The notes under the pieces: model-generated
What the model was told of the DNA's origin: nothing
Seen by the model: only the letters and a program-made list of their open reading frames with translations
Database searches by the model: none
In this document: positions 35,086-43,071 of the stretch, one piece after another
Layout of the letters: each line of letters starts with the position of its first letter
Numbering within the stretch: position 1 is the stretch's first letter
Position numbers and translations under genes: made by a program
From: Variovorax sp. UMC13
GTDB lineage: Bacteria > Pseudomonadota > Gammaproteobacteria > Burkholderiales > Burkholderiaceae_C
NCBI RefSeq assembly: GCF_014170375.1
Contig: NZ_LZZW01000018.1
Location: 310,001 to 374,000, forward strand
Direction of reading: 5' to 3'
DNA length: 64,000 nt

Positions 35086-36954
35086 TTGAAACCCCTGCGC
35101 CACTTTCGAACCGTGCTGATGGCGGTGGTGGCGCTGGTGGTGGCAGGCATTGCGGTGACGGTCACGCTGGCCAACTACCTGATGTGGAGCTCGCAGTCGA
35201 CGCGCTTCAACATCACGATCGAGAGCGGCCAGCTGTCGGCCGAGCTGTTCCGCTTCGAGCTGTCGGTGGCCGAGCGCTTCCTGCCGGGCTCGCAGACCAG
35301 CCAGGCCGAGGTGGAGCTGCGCTACCAGATCCTGCTCAACCGCCTCGAGATCATCCGCAACAGCGAGACCTTCACCGCGCTGACCCAGGTGCCGGAGGGC
35401 GCCGCCGAATACGCCGATGCGGCGGCGGCGATCCATCGGGTGGAGCCCCGGCTGGCCGAACTCGGCGATCCCGCGGCGGCGCGCGAAGTGCTGAGCGAAC
35501 TGCTGCCGCTGAACGGCCGCATCCTGCGGCTTGCCTCGAGCGCGCAGACCGTGCTGACCGACAACATCTCGCGCAAGCAGGAGAACCTCGGCCGGGTCAT
35601 CGCCGGCGTGTCGGTGATCGTGGTGGTGCTGGTGCTCGTCGGCCTGGCGCTGATGGGCTTCGTGCTGCGGCTCAAGCGCCGGTCGGACCGCGATGCGCGG
35701 CACGACGCCCTGACCGGCGTGCTGAACCGGCACGGCTTCAACGTCGCACTGGCGAGCCAGCCGCCCGGCGGGGCCTGCGCGATCGTGCTGCTCGACATCG
35801 ACCATTTCAAGGAGATCAACGACCGTTTCGGGCATGACGCGGGCGACGTCTTCCTGATCCAGTTCGCGGCGCGGCTGGCCGAGGTCGTCGATGGCGCGCA
35901 GCTGGTGGCGCGGCTGGGCGGCGACGAGTTCGCGATCGTTTTCCTGGGCCCCCGCGCGGGCGAACGGGCCGAGGCCTGCTGCGAGCGCATCGCGAAGTCG
36001 CTGGCCGCACCCTTCGACGTGGGCGACGCCCACCTGACGGCCACCGCCAGCATGGGCATCGCCTTCAAGGCGGCGGGGGAGGCCGACGACGCCGGGGCCC
36101 TGATGAAGAGCGCCGACATCGCGCTCTACGCGGCCAAGGGCGCGGGGCGGGCGCGCCATCTGCTCTTCGATCCCGCGATGCGCGACCGGGCGCTGCGCGA
36201 GCAGCGGCTGCGCCAGGGGCTGGCGGAAGCCGAGAAGCGCGCGGAATTCCATCTGCGCTTCCAGCCCATCGTCGATGTCGACGGGGGCCGCACCGTCGGC
36301 TTCGAGGCGCTGCTGCGCTGGACCCACCCCGAACTGGGCCATGTATCGCCGGCCGATTTCATCCCGGTGGCCGAGCGCAGCGGCCAGATCGTCTCCATCG
36401 GGCGCTGGGTGGTGGAAGAGGCCTTCCGCGACGCCGCCACCTGGCCCGACGACGTCTTCATCTCGATCAACCTCTCGGCCCGGCAGTTCGCCGATGCCAC
36501 CTTCTGCGTGTTCGTGGAGCGTGCGCTGGCGCGCTTCGCCATCCGGCCCGAACGGGTGATCTTCGAGATCACCGAGAGCGTGCTGCTGCACAACAACGCG
36601 GCCGGCATCATCAGCCGCTTCCGGCGCCTGGGCGTGCAGGTCGCGCTCGACGATTTCGGCACCGGCTTCGCCTCGCTGAGCTACCTGCGGCGTTTCGAGC
36701 TCGACAAGATCAAGATCGACCAGTCCTTCATGCAGGCTGGCCACACCGATCCGCGCAACGCGGTGATCGTGCGCGCCATCTGCAGGCTGGCCGAGGAGCT
36801 CGACCTGGAGATCATCGCGGAGGGCGTCGAGACGGCCGAGCACCTGGCCTTCGTGCGCTCCATCGGCTGCCGCCTGGTGCAGGGCTTCTACTTCAGCCGG
36901 CCGCTGCTGGCGCAGGACTGCGCGAGCCGGTGGCAGGCGGCCCCGGTGGCCTGA
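35086..36954 (+). CDS. Membrane GGDEF-EAL cyclic-di-GMP protein
   Basis: A 622-residue protein with a transmembrane helix near residues 9-30, a periplasmic helical sensor region to about 170 and a second membrane helix around 172-193. The GGDEF domain is intact (RLGGDEF, residues 276-282) without the RxxD inhibitory site. The EAL domain is intact as well (FEALLRW from 406, DDFGTGFASLSYL, KIDQSF, AEGVET), so both synthesis and breakdown of cyclic-di-GMP are possible; breakdown is usual in such fusions. The TTG at 35086 is taken as start because AAGGA lies eight nt before it and it begins directly before helix 1; the next ATG is at 35119 inside helix 1. Partner of the SUOX-fold protein upstream. 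Confidence 0.9.
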   Translation: MKPLRHFRTVLMAVVALVVAGIAVTVTLANYLMWSSQSTRFNITIESGQLSAELFRFELSVAERFLPGSQTSQAEVELRYQILLNRLEIIRNSETFTALTQVPEGAAEYADAAAAIHRVEPRLAELGDPAAAREVLSELLPLNGRILRLASSAQTVLTDNISRKQENLGRVIAGVSVIVVVLVLVGLALMGFVLRLKRRSDRDARHDALTGVLNRHGFNVALASQPPGGACAIVLLDIDHFKEINDRFGHDAGDVFLIQFAARLAEVVDGAQLVARLGGDEFAIVFLGPRAGERAEACCERIAKSLAAPFDVGDAHLTATASMGIAFKAAGEADDAGALMKSADIALYAAKGAGRARHLLFDPAMRDRALREQRLRQGLAEAEKRAEFHLRFQPIVDVDGGRTVGFEALLRWTHPELGHVSPADFIPVAERSGQIVSIGRWVVEEAFRDAATWPDDVFISINLSARQFADATFCVFVERALARFAIRPERVIFEITESVLLHNNAAGIISRFRRLGVQVALDDFGTGFASLSYLRRFELDKIKIDQSFMQAGHTDPRNAVIVRAICRLAEELDLEIIAEGVETAEHLAFVRSIGCRLVQGFYFSRPLLAQDCASRWQAAPVA

Positions 36955-37082
36955 GCGAAAAAGCGCCCGCGATCTCGCCAAAGCTTGATCCAGCGCAAGA
37001 CATGGCCGGAAAAGTTGCCCGCGACCTCGCCGCGCGGCCGGCTTTGCGCGGACACTCGGCGACCTGTTCACGAGGAGATGTC

Positions 37083-37301
37083 ATGCAATTCGTCGTCCAC
37101 AACGGCTCGGGGAACCAATGGTTCTGGGAGCTTCGCTCCAGACACGACAACGCGCTCTTCGCGCGCAGCGCGCAGGCCTTCGCCGACCACGATGCGGCCC
37201 TGGCCTCGGTGCTGGCCGTGCGGGCGGCCGCGGGCATGGCGCCCACGCTCGACGAGCTGGGCTTCCCGCCGCCGGCAGGCCCGGGACCCGCGGCCAACTG
37301 A
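37083..37301 (+). CDS. Small DUF1508/YegP-like protein
   Basis: A 72-residue protein. AGGAG precedes the ATG at 37083 by five nt. The segment NQWFWELRSRHDNALFARSAQAFADHDAALASV resembles one unit of the DUF1508 (YegP) domain, which normally occurs in tandem copies of about 50 residues; here there is only one, followed by a Pro/Ala-rich tail. No cellular role is known. It is monocistronic as far as can be seen. The family call is by general resemblance and is moderate. Confidence 0.6.
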   Translation: MQFVVHNGSGNQWFWELRSRHDNALFARSAQAFADHDAALASVLAVRAAAGMAPTLDELGFPPPAGPGPAAN

Positions 37302-37376
37302 GGGGGCGGCCGAGGCTGGGCTCTCCGGTTTCCTGGTGCGCAGCCTGCGGAGCGTATTCCCGATCAAAAAGAGAAC

Positions 37377-37403
37377 TAAAGTTTCTTGAAAAACGCGGGA
37401 TTT
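37377..37403 (+). promoter_or_regulatory. Possible sigma-28-like promoter
   Basis: TAAAGTTT at 37377-37384 is the -35 consensus for the flagellar sigma factor. It is followed after 11 nt by CGGGATTT, a poor match to the -10 element GCCGATAA (three of eight). The next start codon in this direction is the 90-residue gene at 37575. Weak evidence. Confidence 0.22.
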
Positions 37404-37574
37404 GTCACTGATTGCGGGGTCGGACCGCCCTGGGGCCCGTGCATTCCAGGCGAAAGAACGGCTTAATCGGGGTGCCGGCGAGGTTTGTCACAGATTGTTA
37501 AGTGAGAACAAAATGCCTCACGCAATCGGGCCCTCGCCGACGCTCGCCATCCCTCGTTCAAGCTGGAAAAAGAC

Positions 37575-37847
37575 ATGACGACCGATCTTCGCCGCATTGC
37601 ACTGACCGTCGACGAGCCGTGGCCCGGCATGTACTTCTGGGTGCTCCAGGAGGAGAACGACGACGCCGGCATCTACGAGCCCATCGATTCGGCGGAAGCG
37701 CCCGCGAGCAGCTACCACTCGGCACTGGCCGCCGGCTACATCGCATTGCAGGCCGTGTGCGGCCAGACCGGACCGCGCCGCGGCGGCGCCGTCTCCCCCA
37801 TGTTCATCAGTCCCTCGATCGACCTGCAGCACACCACGCTGCAGTGA
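37575..37847 (+). CDS. Unrecognised small protein
   Basis: A 90-residue soluble protein with no signal or membrane helix. GGAAAAAG lies a few nt before the ATG. It is fairly acidic in the middle (EENDDAGIYEPIDSAEAP) and carries an aromatic start PWPGMYFWVL; the C-terminal FISPSIDLQHTTLQ looks like a terminal strand. I do not recognise a family, but codon use and position (between its own upstream spacer and a strong terminator) support a real gene. The 273 nt before it contain a possible sigma-28-like site and a short direct repeat TTTGTCACNGATTG, and nothing else. Confidence 0.6.
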   Translation: MTTDLRRIALTVDEPWPGMYFWVLQEENDDAGIYEPIDSAEAPASSYHSALAAGYIALQAVCGQTGPRRGGAVSPMFISPSIDLQHTTLQ

Positions 37848-37880
37848 TCCCGCCGGGCCAGCGCGGTCCGGACCGTAGCG

Positions 37881-37919
37881 AAAAAAAGGCCGACCCATTC
37901 GAAGGAATGGGTCGGCCTT
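37881..37919 (-). terminator. Strong intrinsic terminator
   Basis: A perfect 15-bp stem (37886-37900 with 37905-37919) closes a GAAG loop. Read leftward it is followed by seven T, so it terminates the gene at 37948-38331; it could also stop the rightward gene ending at 37847, though without a T-run on that side. Confidence 0.88.
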
Positions 37920-37947
37920 GCTTCATCTGGCCCGTTGCGATGTTCCG

Positions 37948-38331
37948 TCAGGCGCTCGGCGGGACGGGCGTGGGGCCATCGGACGCTTGACGGACCGACA
38001 CCGACAGTTCGCCCGCCTGCGAGACTTCACCGGTGGAGGTCTGTGCGAAGGCGCGCTGCTGGTACATCGTCTGGCGCCGCGCGCGCGTGTTGCGCACCGC
38101 GACGCTCTGGCGCTTGACCAGCTCGCGCACCCCGTCTTCGGCCGCGATCAGCGCATTGCGTGCCTTGAGCATCTGGCCCACGCGGTCCGGTTCCGGCCAC
38201 ATCCAGGTCGGCAGCAGGGCCCAGGACGCCTTCAGCGGGTCGCGCAGCTCGTCGTACGCGCGCTGGTCGGCCTTGTAGGCCGCTTCCAGCGCTGCGACGG
38301 CTTCTGCAAATTCCAATTCCCACTGACTCAT
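37948..38331 (-). CDS. Unrecognised small protein
   Basis: A 127-residue, mostly helical protein (WELEFAEAVAALEAAYKADQRAYDELRD, then QMLKARNALIAAEDGVRELVKRQ) with a Ser/Thr/Pro-rich C-terminus. GGAG precedes the ATG at 38331. The sequence MWPEPDRVGQMLKARNAL is a compact conserved-looking motif. No signal peptide. Single gene followed by a strong terminator and divergent from the next small gene across a 275-nt gap in which I see nothing certain. Function unknown. Confidence 0.65.
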   Translation of the reverse strand: MSQWELEFAEAVAALEAAYKADQRAYDELRDPLKASWALLPTWMWPEPDRVGQMLKARNALIAAEDGVRELVKRQSVAVRNTRARRQTMYQQRAFAQTSTGEVSQAGELSVSVRQASDGPTPVPPSA

Positions 38332-38606
38332 AAGATCTCCGGTTGACGCACCAGTATGTTCGCGTCGAACTGTTACCCAATGTTAACTTCTTCACGGCAG
38401 CGGGCTTTGTTCACGGGGGAGGGCAGGCGCTTTCGCTGCATGGCGAGGCCTGTGGGGGACGCGGAAGGGAAGGGTCAAGGGACGCGAGGGCAAAGGTGAA
38501 TTCTTTGGTATTCATCGCTCGCGGGAGGGCCTGAAAGAAGGCGGTCGAGGGCTGCAATTTGCCTCGGCTGCGCACGATTCCTGACCGGTGCCCGGCGTGG
38601 CGTGAC

Positions 38607-38864
38607 ATGCCGCAACGCGATACTCGACGGGTGTCACTCCACCTGCTCCATCAACTCGCCCAATCCCGCCTGCCGGTCACCGTCTTCCCTGGAAAGGACG
38701 TCGACGGCTTGCGCGTGCTCCAGCTCGCGGGCCATATCAAGGCGACGATTCCCTTGCCCGTGCGCACGCTGTCGGGCCACGACCAGCCGCCCGCCACGGT
38801 GACCGCCGTCACGCCGCTCGGGCGGCAGATGGTCAAGCGATTTCCGGTGCTGCGCTCGCGCTGA
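38607..38864 (+). CDS. Unrecognised small protein
   Basis: An 85-residue basic protein (LLHQLAQSRLPVTVFPGKDVDGLRVL, later TVTAVTPLGRQMVKRFPVL). Start taken at ATG 38607; an upstream in-frame ATG exists but reaches into unlike sequence. No signal or membrane helix. It ends 22 nt before the stop of a convergent small membrane-protein gene. Codon use is host-like. I do not recognise a family, and a non-coding explanation is possible. Confidence 0.5.
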   Translation: MPQRDTRRVSLHLLHQLAQSRLPVTVFPGKDVDGLRVLQLAGHIKATIPLPVRTLSGHDQPPATVTAVTPLGRQMVKRFPVLRSR

Positions 38865-38885
38865 ACCAGCGGCGCGACCGGTGCC

Positions 38886-39074
38886 CTAGGTCGACGAGCC
38901 TTCGTGGACGCTGGTCGAGCCCTCCTGCAGGGTGGCGATCGAGCGCCTGACGCGCCGCGCCAGCGCGTCCGTCAGGGGGCCGTTCGGACGCGCGAATGCA
39001 ATCACCGCGCCGAGCCCCACCACGGCCAACGCGAACCAGAGGGCCAAGAATTCCGCATTCGACAGTGTTTGCAT
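38886..39074 (-). CDS. Small single-pass membrane protein
   Basis: A 62-residue protein with one transmembrane segment near residues 8-27 (FLALWFALAVVGLGAVIAF) and a cytoplasmic basic tail (LARRVRRSIATLQEG). GAGGA lies seven nt before the ATG at 39074. It looks like one of the many short inner-membrane proteins of unknown function in this group. Downstream of it, 117 nt without a recognisable feature separate its start from the XRE-cupin gene, which runs in the same direction and ends upstream of it. Confidence 0.55.
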   Translation of the reverse strand: MQTLSNAEFLALWFALAVVGLGAVIAFARPNGPLTDALARRVRRSIATLQEGSTSVHEGSST

Positions 39075-39191
39075 GGTGTGTCCTCGAATGGCGCCCGGGG
39101 CGGGGGCTGGGAGGGCAGTCTGCGCTGCGCCATGCCGCACTTCAATACGCCGTTTGGCTAGGCCGGTCGGCGCGATGGCCGATGCCCACGC

Positions 39192-39749
39192 TCAGCGCCG
39201 CACCAGGGCGACCAGGTACCTGCAGACCTTCTGGCCGGGGTTGAAGAAGCTGCAGTCGACCGGCGGGCCCAGCTGCAGGCAATCCCCGTGGTTCAGCCTG
39301 TGGACCGTGGTGCCTTCCTGGAACTCCAGCGTGCCCTCGGTGACGAGGATCTGCTGGTGCTGGAACACGAAGGCGGTGGCGGGGTAGGGCACCCGCACGT
39401 TGGCCGGCAGTTCGATCTCGAGCAGCTCGAGCATCCCGTGGTCGGGCGGCGAGAGCGCGCGCCGCAGGTAGCCGGTCTCGGGATCGCGCCAGACCGGCTG
39501 CGTCGCCCGCACGCTGATCCGCTCCCCCTGTTTCTCGGCCAGTGCCAGCAGCGCCGACAGCGCCATCCCGAACGCCCCCGAGAGCTTGCCGAGCACGGTG
39601 GCCGTGGGGCTGGCCTCGCCGCGTTCGATCTTGCTGATCATGGCCTTGGAGACGCCGGAACGCTCCGACAGGTCGGCCAGCGACAGGCCGCGCGCCACCC
39701 GTTCTTTCTTGATGGAAGCCGAGATCGCGTCGGTGGGGTCGTCGTTCAT
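39192..39749 (-). CDS. XRE-family regulator with C-terminal cupin
   Basis: A 185-residue one-component regulator. The N-terminal HTH_3 domain is SIKKERVARGLSLADLSERSGVSKAMISKIERGEASPT; the C-terminal half is a cupin beta-barrel (FVFQHQQILVTEGTLEF, RLNHGDCLQL), the MetR/PuuR-like sensor design. Such proteins usually repress a divergent catabolic operon and release it on binding the substrate or a product. That fits here: the monooxygenase operon starts on the other strand 131 nt away. The intergenic region has a good promoter that an overlapping dyad could control. Confidence 0.92.
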   Translation of the reverse strand: MNDDPTDAISASIKKERVARGLSLADLSERSGVSKAMISKIERGEASPTATVLGKLSGAFGMALSALLALAEKQGERISVRATQPVWRDPETGYLRRALSPPDHGMLELLEIELPANVRVPYPATAFVFQHQQILVTEGTLEFQEGTTVHRLNHGDCLQLGPPVDCSFFNPGQKVCRYLVALVRR

Positions 39750-39776
39750 GTGCCGCTATTGGATCAAAAAAAAATC

Positions 39777-39805
39777 TTTCAAAGTAGTTGATCGTCTACT
39801 ATGAT
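39777..39805 (+). promoter_or_regulatory. Promoter and operator of the monooxygenase operon
   Basis: TTTCAA (39777-39782), 17-nt spacer, TATGAT (39800-39805): a fair sigma-70 pair in an otherwise GC-rich gap. The imperfect dyad GTAGTTGATCGTCTAC (39784-39799) fills the spacer, where a bound XRE-cupin repressor would block the polymerase. A ribosome binding site AAGGAGAG precedes the ATG at 39880. The dyad assignment is inference. Confidence 0.5.
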
Positions 39806-39879
39806 GGACGAACTGAACACCCATCGCCGTGGCGCCAGCGCCAGCTTTCGCCGCGATGCACCGCCACAAGGAGAGAGAC

Positions 39880-41247
39880 ATGCGCCGTGAAATCCATCTG
39901 AACGCCTTCGACATGAACTGCGTGGGCCACATCCAGCAGGGCTTGTGGACGCACCCCCGCGACCAGTCGGCGCGCTACCTCGACATCCACTACTGGACCG
40001 ACTACGCACGTCGCCTTGAGGCCGGCCTGTTCGACGGCATCTTCTTCGCCGACGTGGTGGGGGTCTATGACGTGCTCGGCGGCAACGCCGACGCGGCCCT
40101 GCGCGGCGCGGTCCAGGTGCCGGTCAACGACCCGACCCTGCTGATCCCGGCCATGGCCGCTGCGACCCGGCACCTGGGCTTCGGCGTGACGGCCAACCTG
40201 ACCTACGAGACTCCCTACCTCTTCGCGCGCCGCATGTCCACGCTCGACCACCTGACCGGCGGGCGCATCGGCTGGAACATCGTCACCGGCTACCTGGACA
40301 GCGCCGCGCGCGCCGTCGGCCTCACCGGCCAGACCGCGCACGACGACCGCTACGACCTGGCCGACGAGTACATGGCGCTGGTCTACAAGCTCTGGGAAGG
40401 CAGCTGGGAAGACGGCGCCGTGCTGGCCGACAAGGCCCGCGGCCTCTACGCCGACCCGGCCCGGGTGCACGCGGTGCACCACCAGGGGCCGCAGTACAAG
40501 GTCGACGCCATGCACCTGAGCGAACCCTCGCCGCAGCGCACGCCGGTGCTCTACCAGGCCGGCTCGTCGGCGCGCGGCTCGCGCTTTGCCGCGACCCATG
40601 CCGAATGCGTGTTCGTCAACGGCCAGAGCAAGCCGGGCGTGAAGAAGATCGTCGACGACATCCGCCAGCAGGCGGTGCAGCGCGGGCGCGCCGGCAGCGA
40701 CATCAAGGTCTTCCTCGGCGCCACCGTGGTGACCGGGCGGACCGAGGCCGAAGCGCAGGAGAAGTACGCCGAGTACCGCCGCTACGTGAGCTCCGAGGCG
40801 GCGCTGGCCCATGCCGCGGCGTCGATGGGCATCGACTTCGCCAAGTACGACATCGACGAGCCGATCGAGACCGGCAAGAGCCAAGCCATCGTGTCCAACG
40901 TCGAGGCCATGACGCGCAGCGCCGGCCCGCAATGGACCCGCCGCAAGCTGCTCGAACAGATGGTGCTGGGCAGCCGCCAGCCGCCGATGGTCGGCTCGGC
41001 CGAACAGATCGCCGATGCCCTGATCGCCTGGACCACCGAGGCCGACGTCGACGGTTTCAACCTCTCGCGCACCGTGGTGCCCGAGTGCTTCGACGACTTC
41101 ATCGCGCTGGTGGTGCCGCTGCTGCAGGAACGCGGCGTCTACAAGACCCGCTATGCCGAAGGCTCGCTGCGCGGCAAGTTGTTCGGCCAGGACCGCCTCC
41201 CGGCCAGCCACCCGGTGGCCCAGCACCGCCGGCCCGCCGCGGCCTGA
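39880..41247 (+). CDS. Flavin-dependent monooxygenase of the LadA/NtaA/DszA family
   Basis: A 455-residue bacterial-luciferase-fold (LLM class) two-component monooxygenase. HLNAFDMNCVGHIQQGLW, FFADVVGVYDVL, PYLFARRMSTLDHLTGGRIGWNIVTG and HDDRYDLADEYM match the long-chain-alkane-monooxygenase (LadA) style as I remember it, though NtaA, DszA and EmoA share the fold. It uses FMNH2 from the reductase encoded 33 nt downstream and O2 to oxygenate an organic compound, or to cleave a C-N or C-S bond. AAGGAGAG precedes ATG 39880; the in-frame ATG at 39856 has no such site. First gene of a long catabolic operon. Confidence 0.88.
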   Translation: MRREIHLNAFDMNCVGHIQQGLWTHPRDQSARYLDIHYWTDYARRLEAGLFDGIFFADVVGVYDVLGGNADAALRGAVQVPVNDPTLLIPAMAAATRHLGFGVTANLTYETPYLFARRMSTLDHLTGGRIGWNIVTGYLDSAARAVGLTGQTAHDDRYDLADEYMALVYKLWEGSWEDGAVLADKARGLYADPARVHAVHHQGPQYKVDAMHLSEPSPQRTPVLYQAGSSARGSRFAATHAECVFVNGQSKPGVKKIVDDIRQQAVQRGRAGSDIKVFLGATVVTGRTEAEAQEKYAEYRRYVSSEAALAHAAASMGIDFAKYDIDEPIETGKSQAIVSNVEAMTRSAGPQWTRRKLLEQMVLGSRQPPMVGSAEQIADALIAWTTEADVDGFNLSRTVVPECFDDFIALVVPLLQERGVYKTRYAEGSLRGKLFGQDRLPASHPVAQHRRPAAA

Positions 41248-41279
41248 GCCCCAGCCCCTATTCATTGGCAGGAGACGAC

Positions 41280-41780
41280 ATGCTCGACAAGCAAAGCTAC
41301 AAGGAAGCGATGGCCAACCTCGGCGCCGCCGTGAACGTCATCACCGGCCACGCCGCCGAGGGCCGCGTGGGCTGCACGGTCTCGGCCGTCTGCAGCGTGA
41401 CCGACGAGCCGCCGACGCTGCTGGTCTGCATCAACCGCAGCAGCCAGAACAACGCGGCCTTCAAGGCGGCCGGCGCGCTGTGCGTCAACGTGCTCTCGGC
41501 CGACCAGCGCGGCATCGCGGAGCGCTTCGCCACCAAGAACATCAGCGCCGACGAGCGCTTCGGCCTGGCGCAGTGGGATGTGCTGGCCACCGGCGCGCCG
41601 GCGCTGCGCGATGCGCTGGCCTCGCTCGATTGCGAGATCGTCTCGGCGATGGAGGTCGGCACGCACACGGTGTTTTCCTGCACCGTGAAGGCGGTGCGCA
41701 CCGCCGAGCGCGGCGACGGCCTGGTGTATTTCGGGCGCGGCTACCACCGGCTCAACCAGGCCACCTCGGCCCTGCGCTGA
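41280..41780 (+). CDS. Flavin reductase (partner of the monooxygenase)
   Basis: A 166-residue flavin reductase of the FMN-binding split-barrel type (NtaB/HpaC/DszD relatives): AMANLGAAVNVITGHAAEGRVGCTVSAVCSVTDEPPTLLVC at the start, NVLSADQR in the middle and FGRGYHRL at the end. It reduces FMN with NAD(P)H and supplies it to the LadA-like oxygenase just upstream. A GGAG precedes the ATG at 41280. Reading frame extending upstream through the oxygenase gene is spurious. Two-component flavin systems are nearly always encoded together like this. Confidence 0.93.
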   Translation: MLDKQSYKEAMANLGAAVNVITGHAAEGRVGCTVSAVCSVTDEPPTLLVCINRSSQNNAAFKAAGALCVNVLSADQRGIAERFATKNISADERFGLAQWDVLATGAPALRDALASLDCEIVSAMEVGTHTVFSCTVKAVRTAERGDGLVYFGRGYHRLNQATSALR

Positions 41781-41797
41781 ACCCCGCCACCGAGCCG

Positions 41798-43018
41798 ATG
41801 CCCATGGTCGACCCCTACCGCCACAAGGCCCGCTCGCTGGCCATCCTGCTGCTGTGCGAGGTCGGCGCCATGACGGTCTGGTTCTCCTCGGCCTCGGTGG
41901 TGGCGACGGTCAAGCAGAGCCAGGCCGTGAGCGCGCAGGCCGCGGCGCTGCTGACCAGTTCGCTACAGGCCGGCTTCGTGGTCGGCACCATCCTGAGCGC
42001 GCTGTTCTCGCTGGCCGACCGCTTTGATCCGCGCCGGCTGTTCATGGGCTCGGCCCTGGTGGCCGCGGCCGCGACCGCCTGGCTGGTGTTCCTGCCGCCG
42101 ACCGGCACGCTGGTCTATGCGCTGCGTTTTCTCACCGGGATGTGCATGGCCGGCGTCTACCCGGTCGGCATGCGCCTGGCCGCCACCTGGGCGCGTGGCG
42201 ACCTGGGCCTGCTGATCGGCCTGCTGGTCGGTGCGCTGACTCTGGGCTCGGCCAGCCCGCACCTGCTGGCGGCCAGCGGCGGGCTCGACTGGCGCTGGGT
42301 CTATGCCGTCGCCGCGGCCTGCGCCGCGCTGTCGGGGCTGGCGGTGCTGGCCTGCGAACTCGGGCCGCACATGAAGCGGGCCGCGCGGCTGGACCTGTCG
42401 GCCTTCACCCAGGCCTGGCGCGACCCGGCCGTGCGGCTGGCCAACCTGGGCTACCTCGGCCACATGTGGGAGCTCTATGCGATGTGGGCCTGGCTCGCGG
42501 TCTTCCTGCAGGCCAGCTTCAGCCTCAACGGCATGGCCGACGCCGGCCACAGCGCCAGCCTCTGGACCTTCGCCACCGTGGCGGCGGGCGTGCTCGGCGC
42601 CTGGGGCGGCGGCGTGCTGGCCGACCGCATCGGCCGCACCGCCGTCACCATCGCCGCCATGGCCACCAGCGCCGCCTGCGCGCTGCTGATGGGCTGGCTG
42701 CTGGGCGCCTCGCCCTGGGTGGTGATCCCGGTGGCGCTGGTCTGGGGCGTGAGCGTGATCGCCGATTCCGCGCAGTTCTCGGCCAGCATCGCCTAGCTGG
42801 CCGAGCCGTCCTCGGTCGGCACCCTGCTGACGGTGCAGACCTGCGCCGGCTTCCTGCTGACCCTGGTCAGCATCCACCTGGTGCCGCACGTGGTCGCCCT
42901 CGCGAGCTGGCCGGGCGCCTTCGGCATGCTGGCCATCGGGCCCTTGCTCGGCTGCGTGGCGATGTTCCGCCTGCGGCAGCGGCCCCAGGCCCTGCGGCTG
43001 GCCGGCGGCAGGCGCTAG
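41798..43018 (+). pseudogene. MFS transporter interrupted by an in-frame amber codon
   Basis: Membrane carrier of about 406 codons with 12 predicted helices. Translation begins at ATG 41798 (ATG 41804 also possible): ARSLAILLLCEVGAMTVWFSSASVV is helix 1 and DRFDPRRLFMGSAL the MFS loop. At 42794-42796 there is TAG (SASIA-stop), after which the same frame continues without change as LAEPSSVGTLLTVQTCAGFLLTL and two last helices to the TAG at 43016. A single GAG-to-TAG change restores the family sequence (IAELAEPSS), so the gene is broken by one base, or suppressed, or it is an assembly error. Without the tail the 332-residue product lacks the last helices and is probably inactive. It lies 17 nt after the flavin reductase gene. 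Confidence 0.85.
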
Positions 43019-43071
43019 CGGCGCCGCCGCCTCGACTTCTTCTTTTCTCCGACCTCCACGCGACGCGAATC

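Noticed and set aside
34258..37071. 937-codon open frame on the minus strand
   Set aside because: It lies opposite the SUOX-fold and GGDEF-EAL genes, has low-complexity His/Arg/Gln-rich content and no domain; a GC-rich shadow.
42794..42796. TAG read as pyrrolysine or programmed readthrough
   Set aside because: No pyrrolysine genes are expected in this group, no readthrough structure is visible, and a single point mutation explains it.
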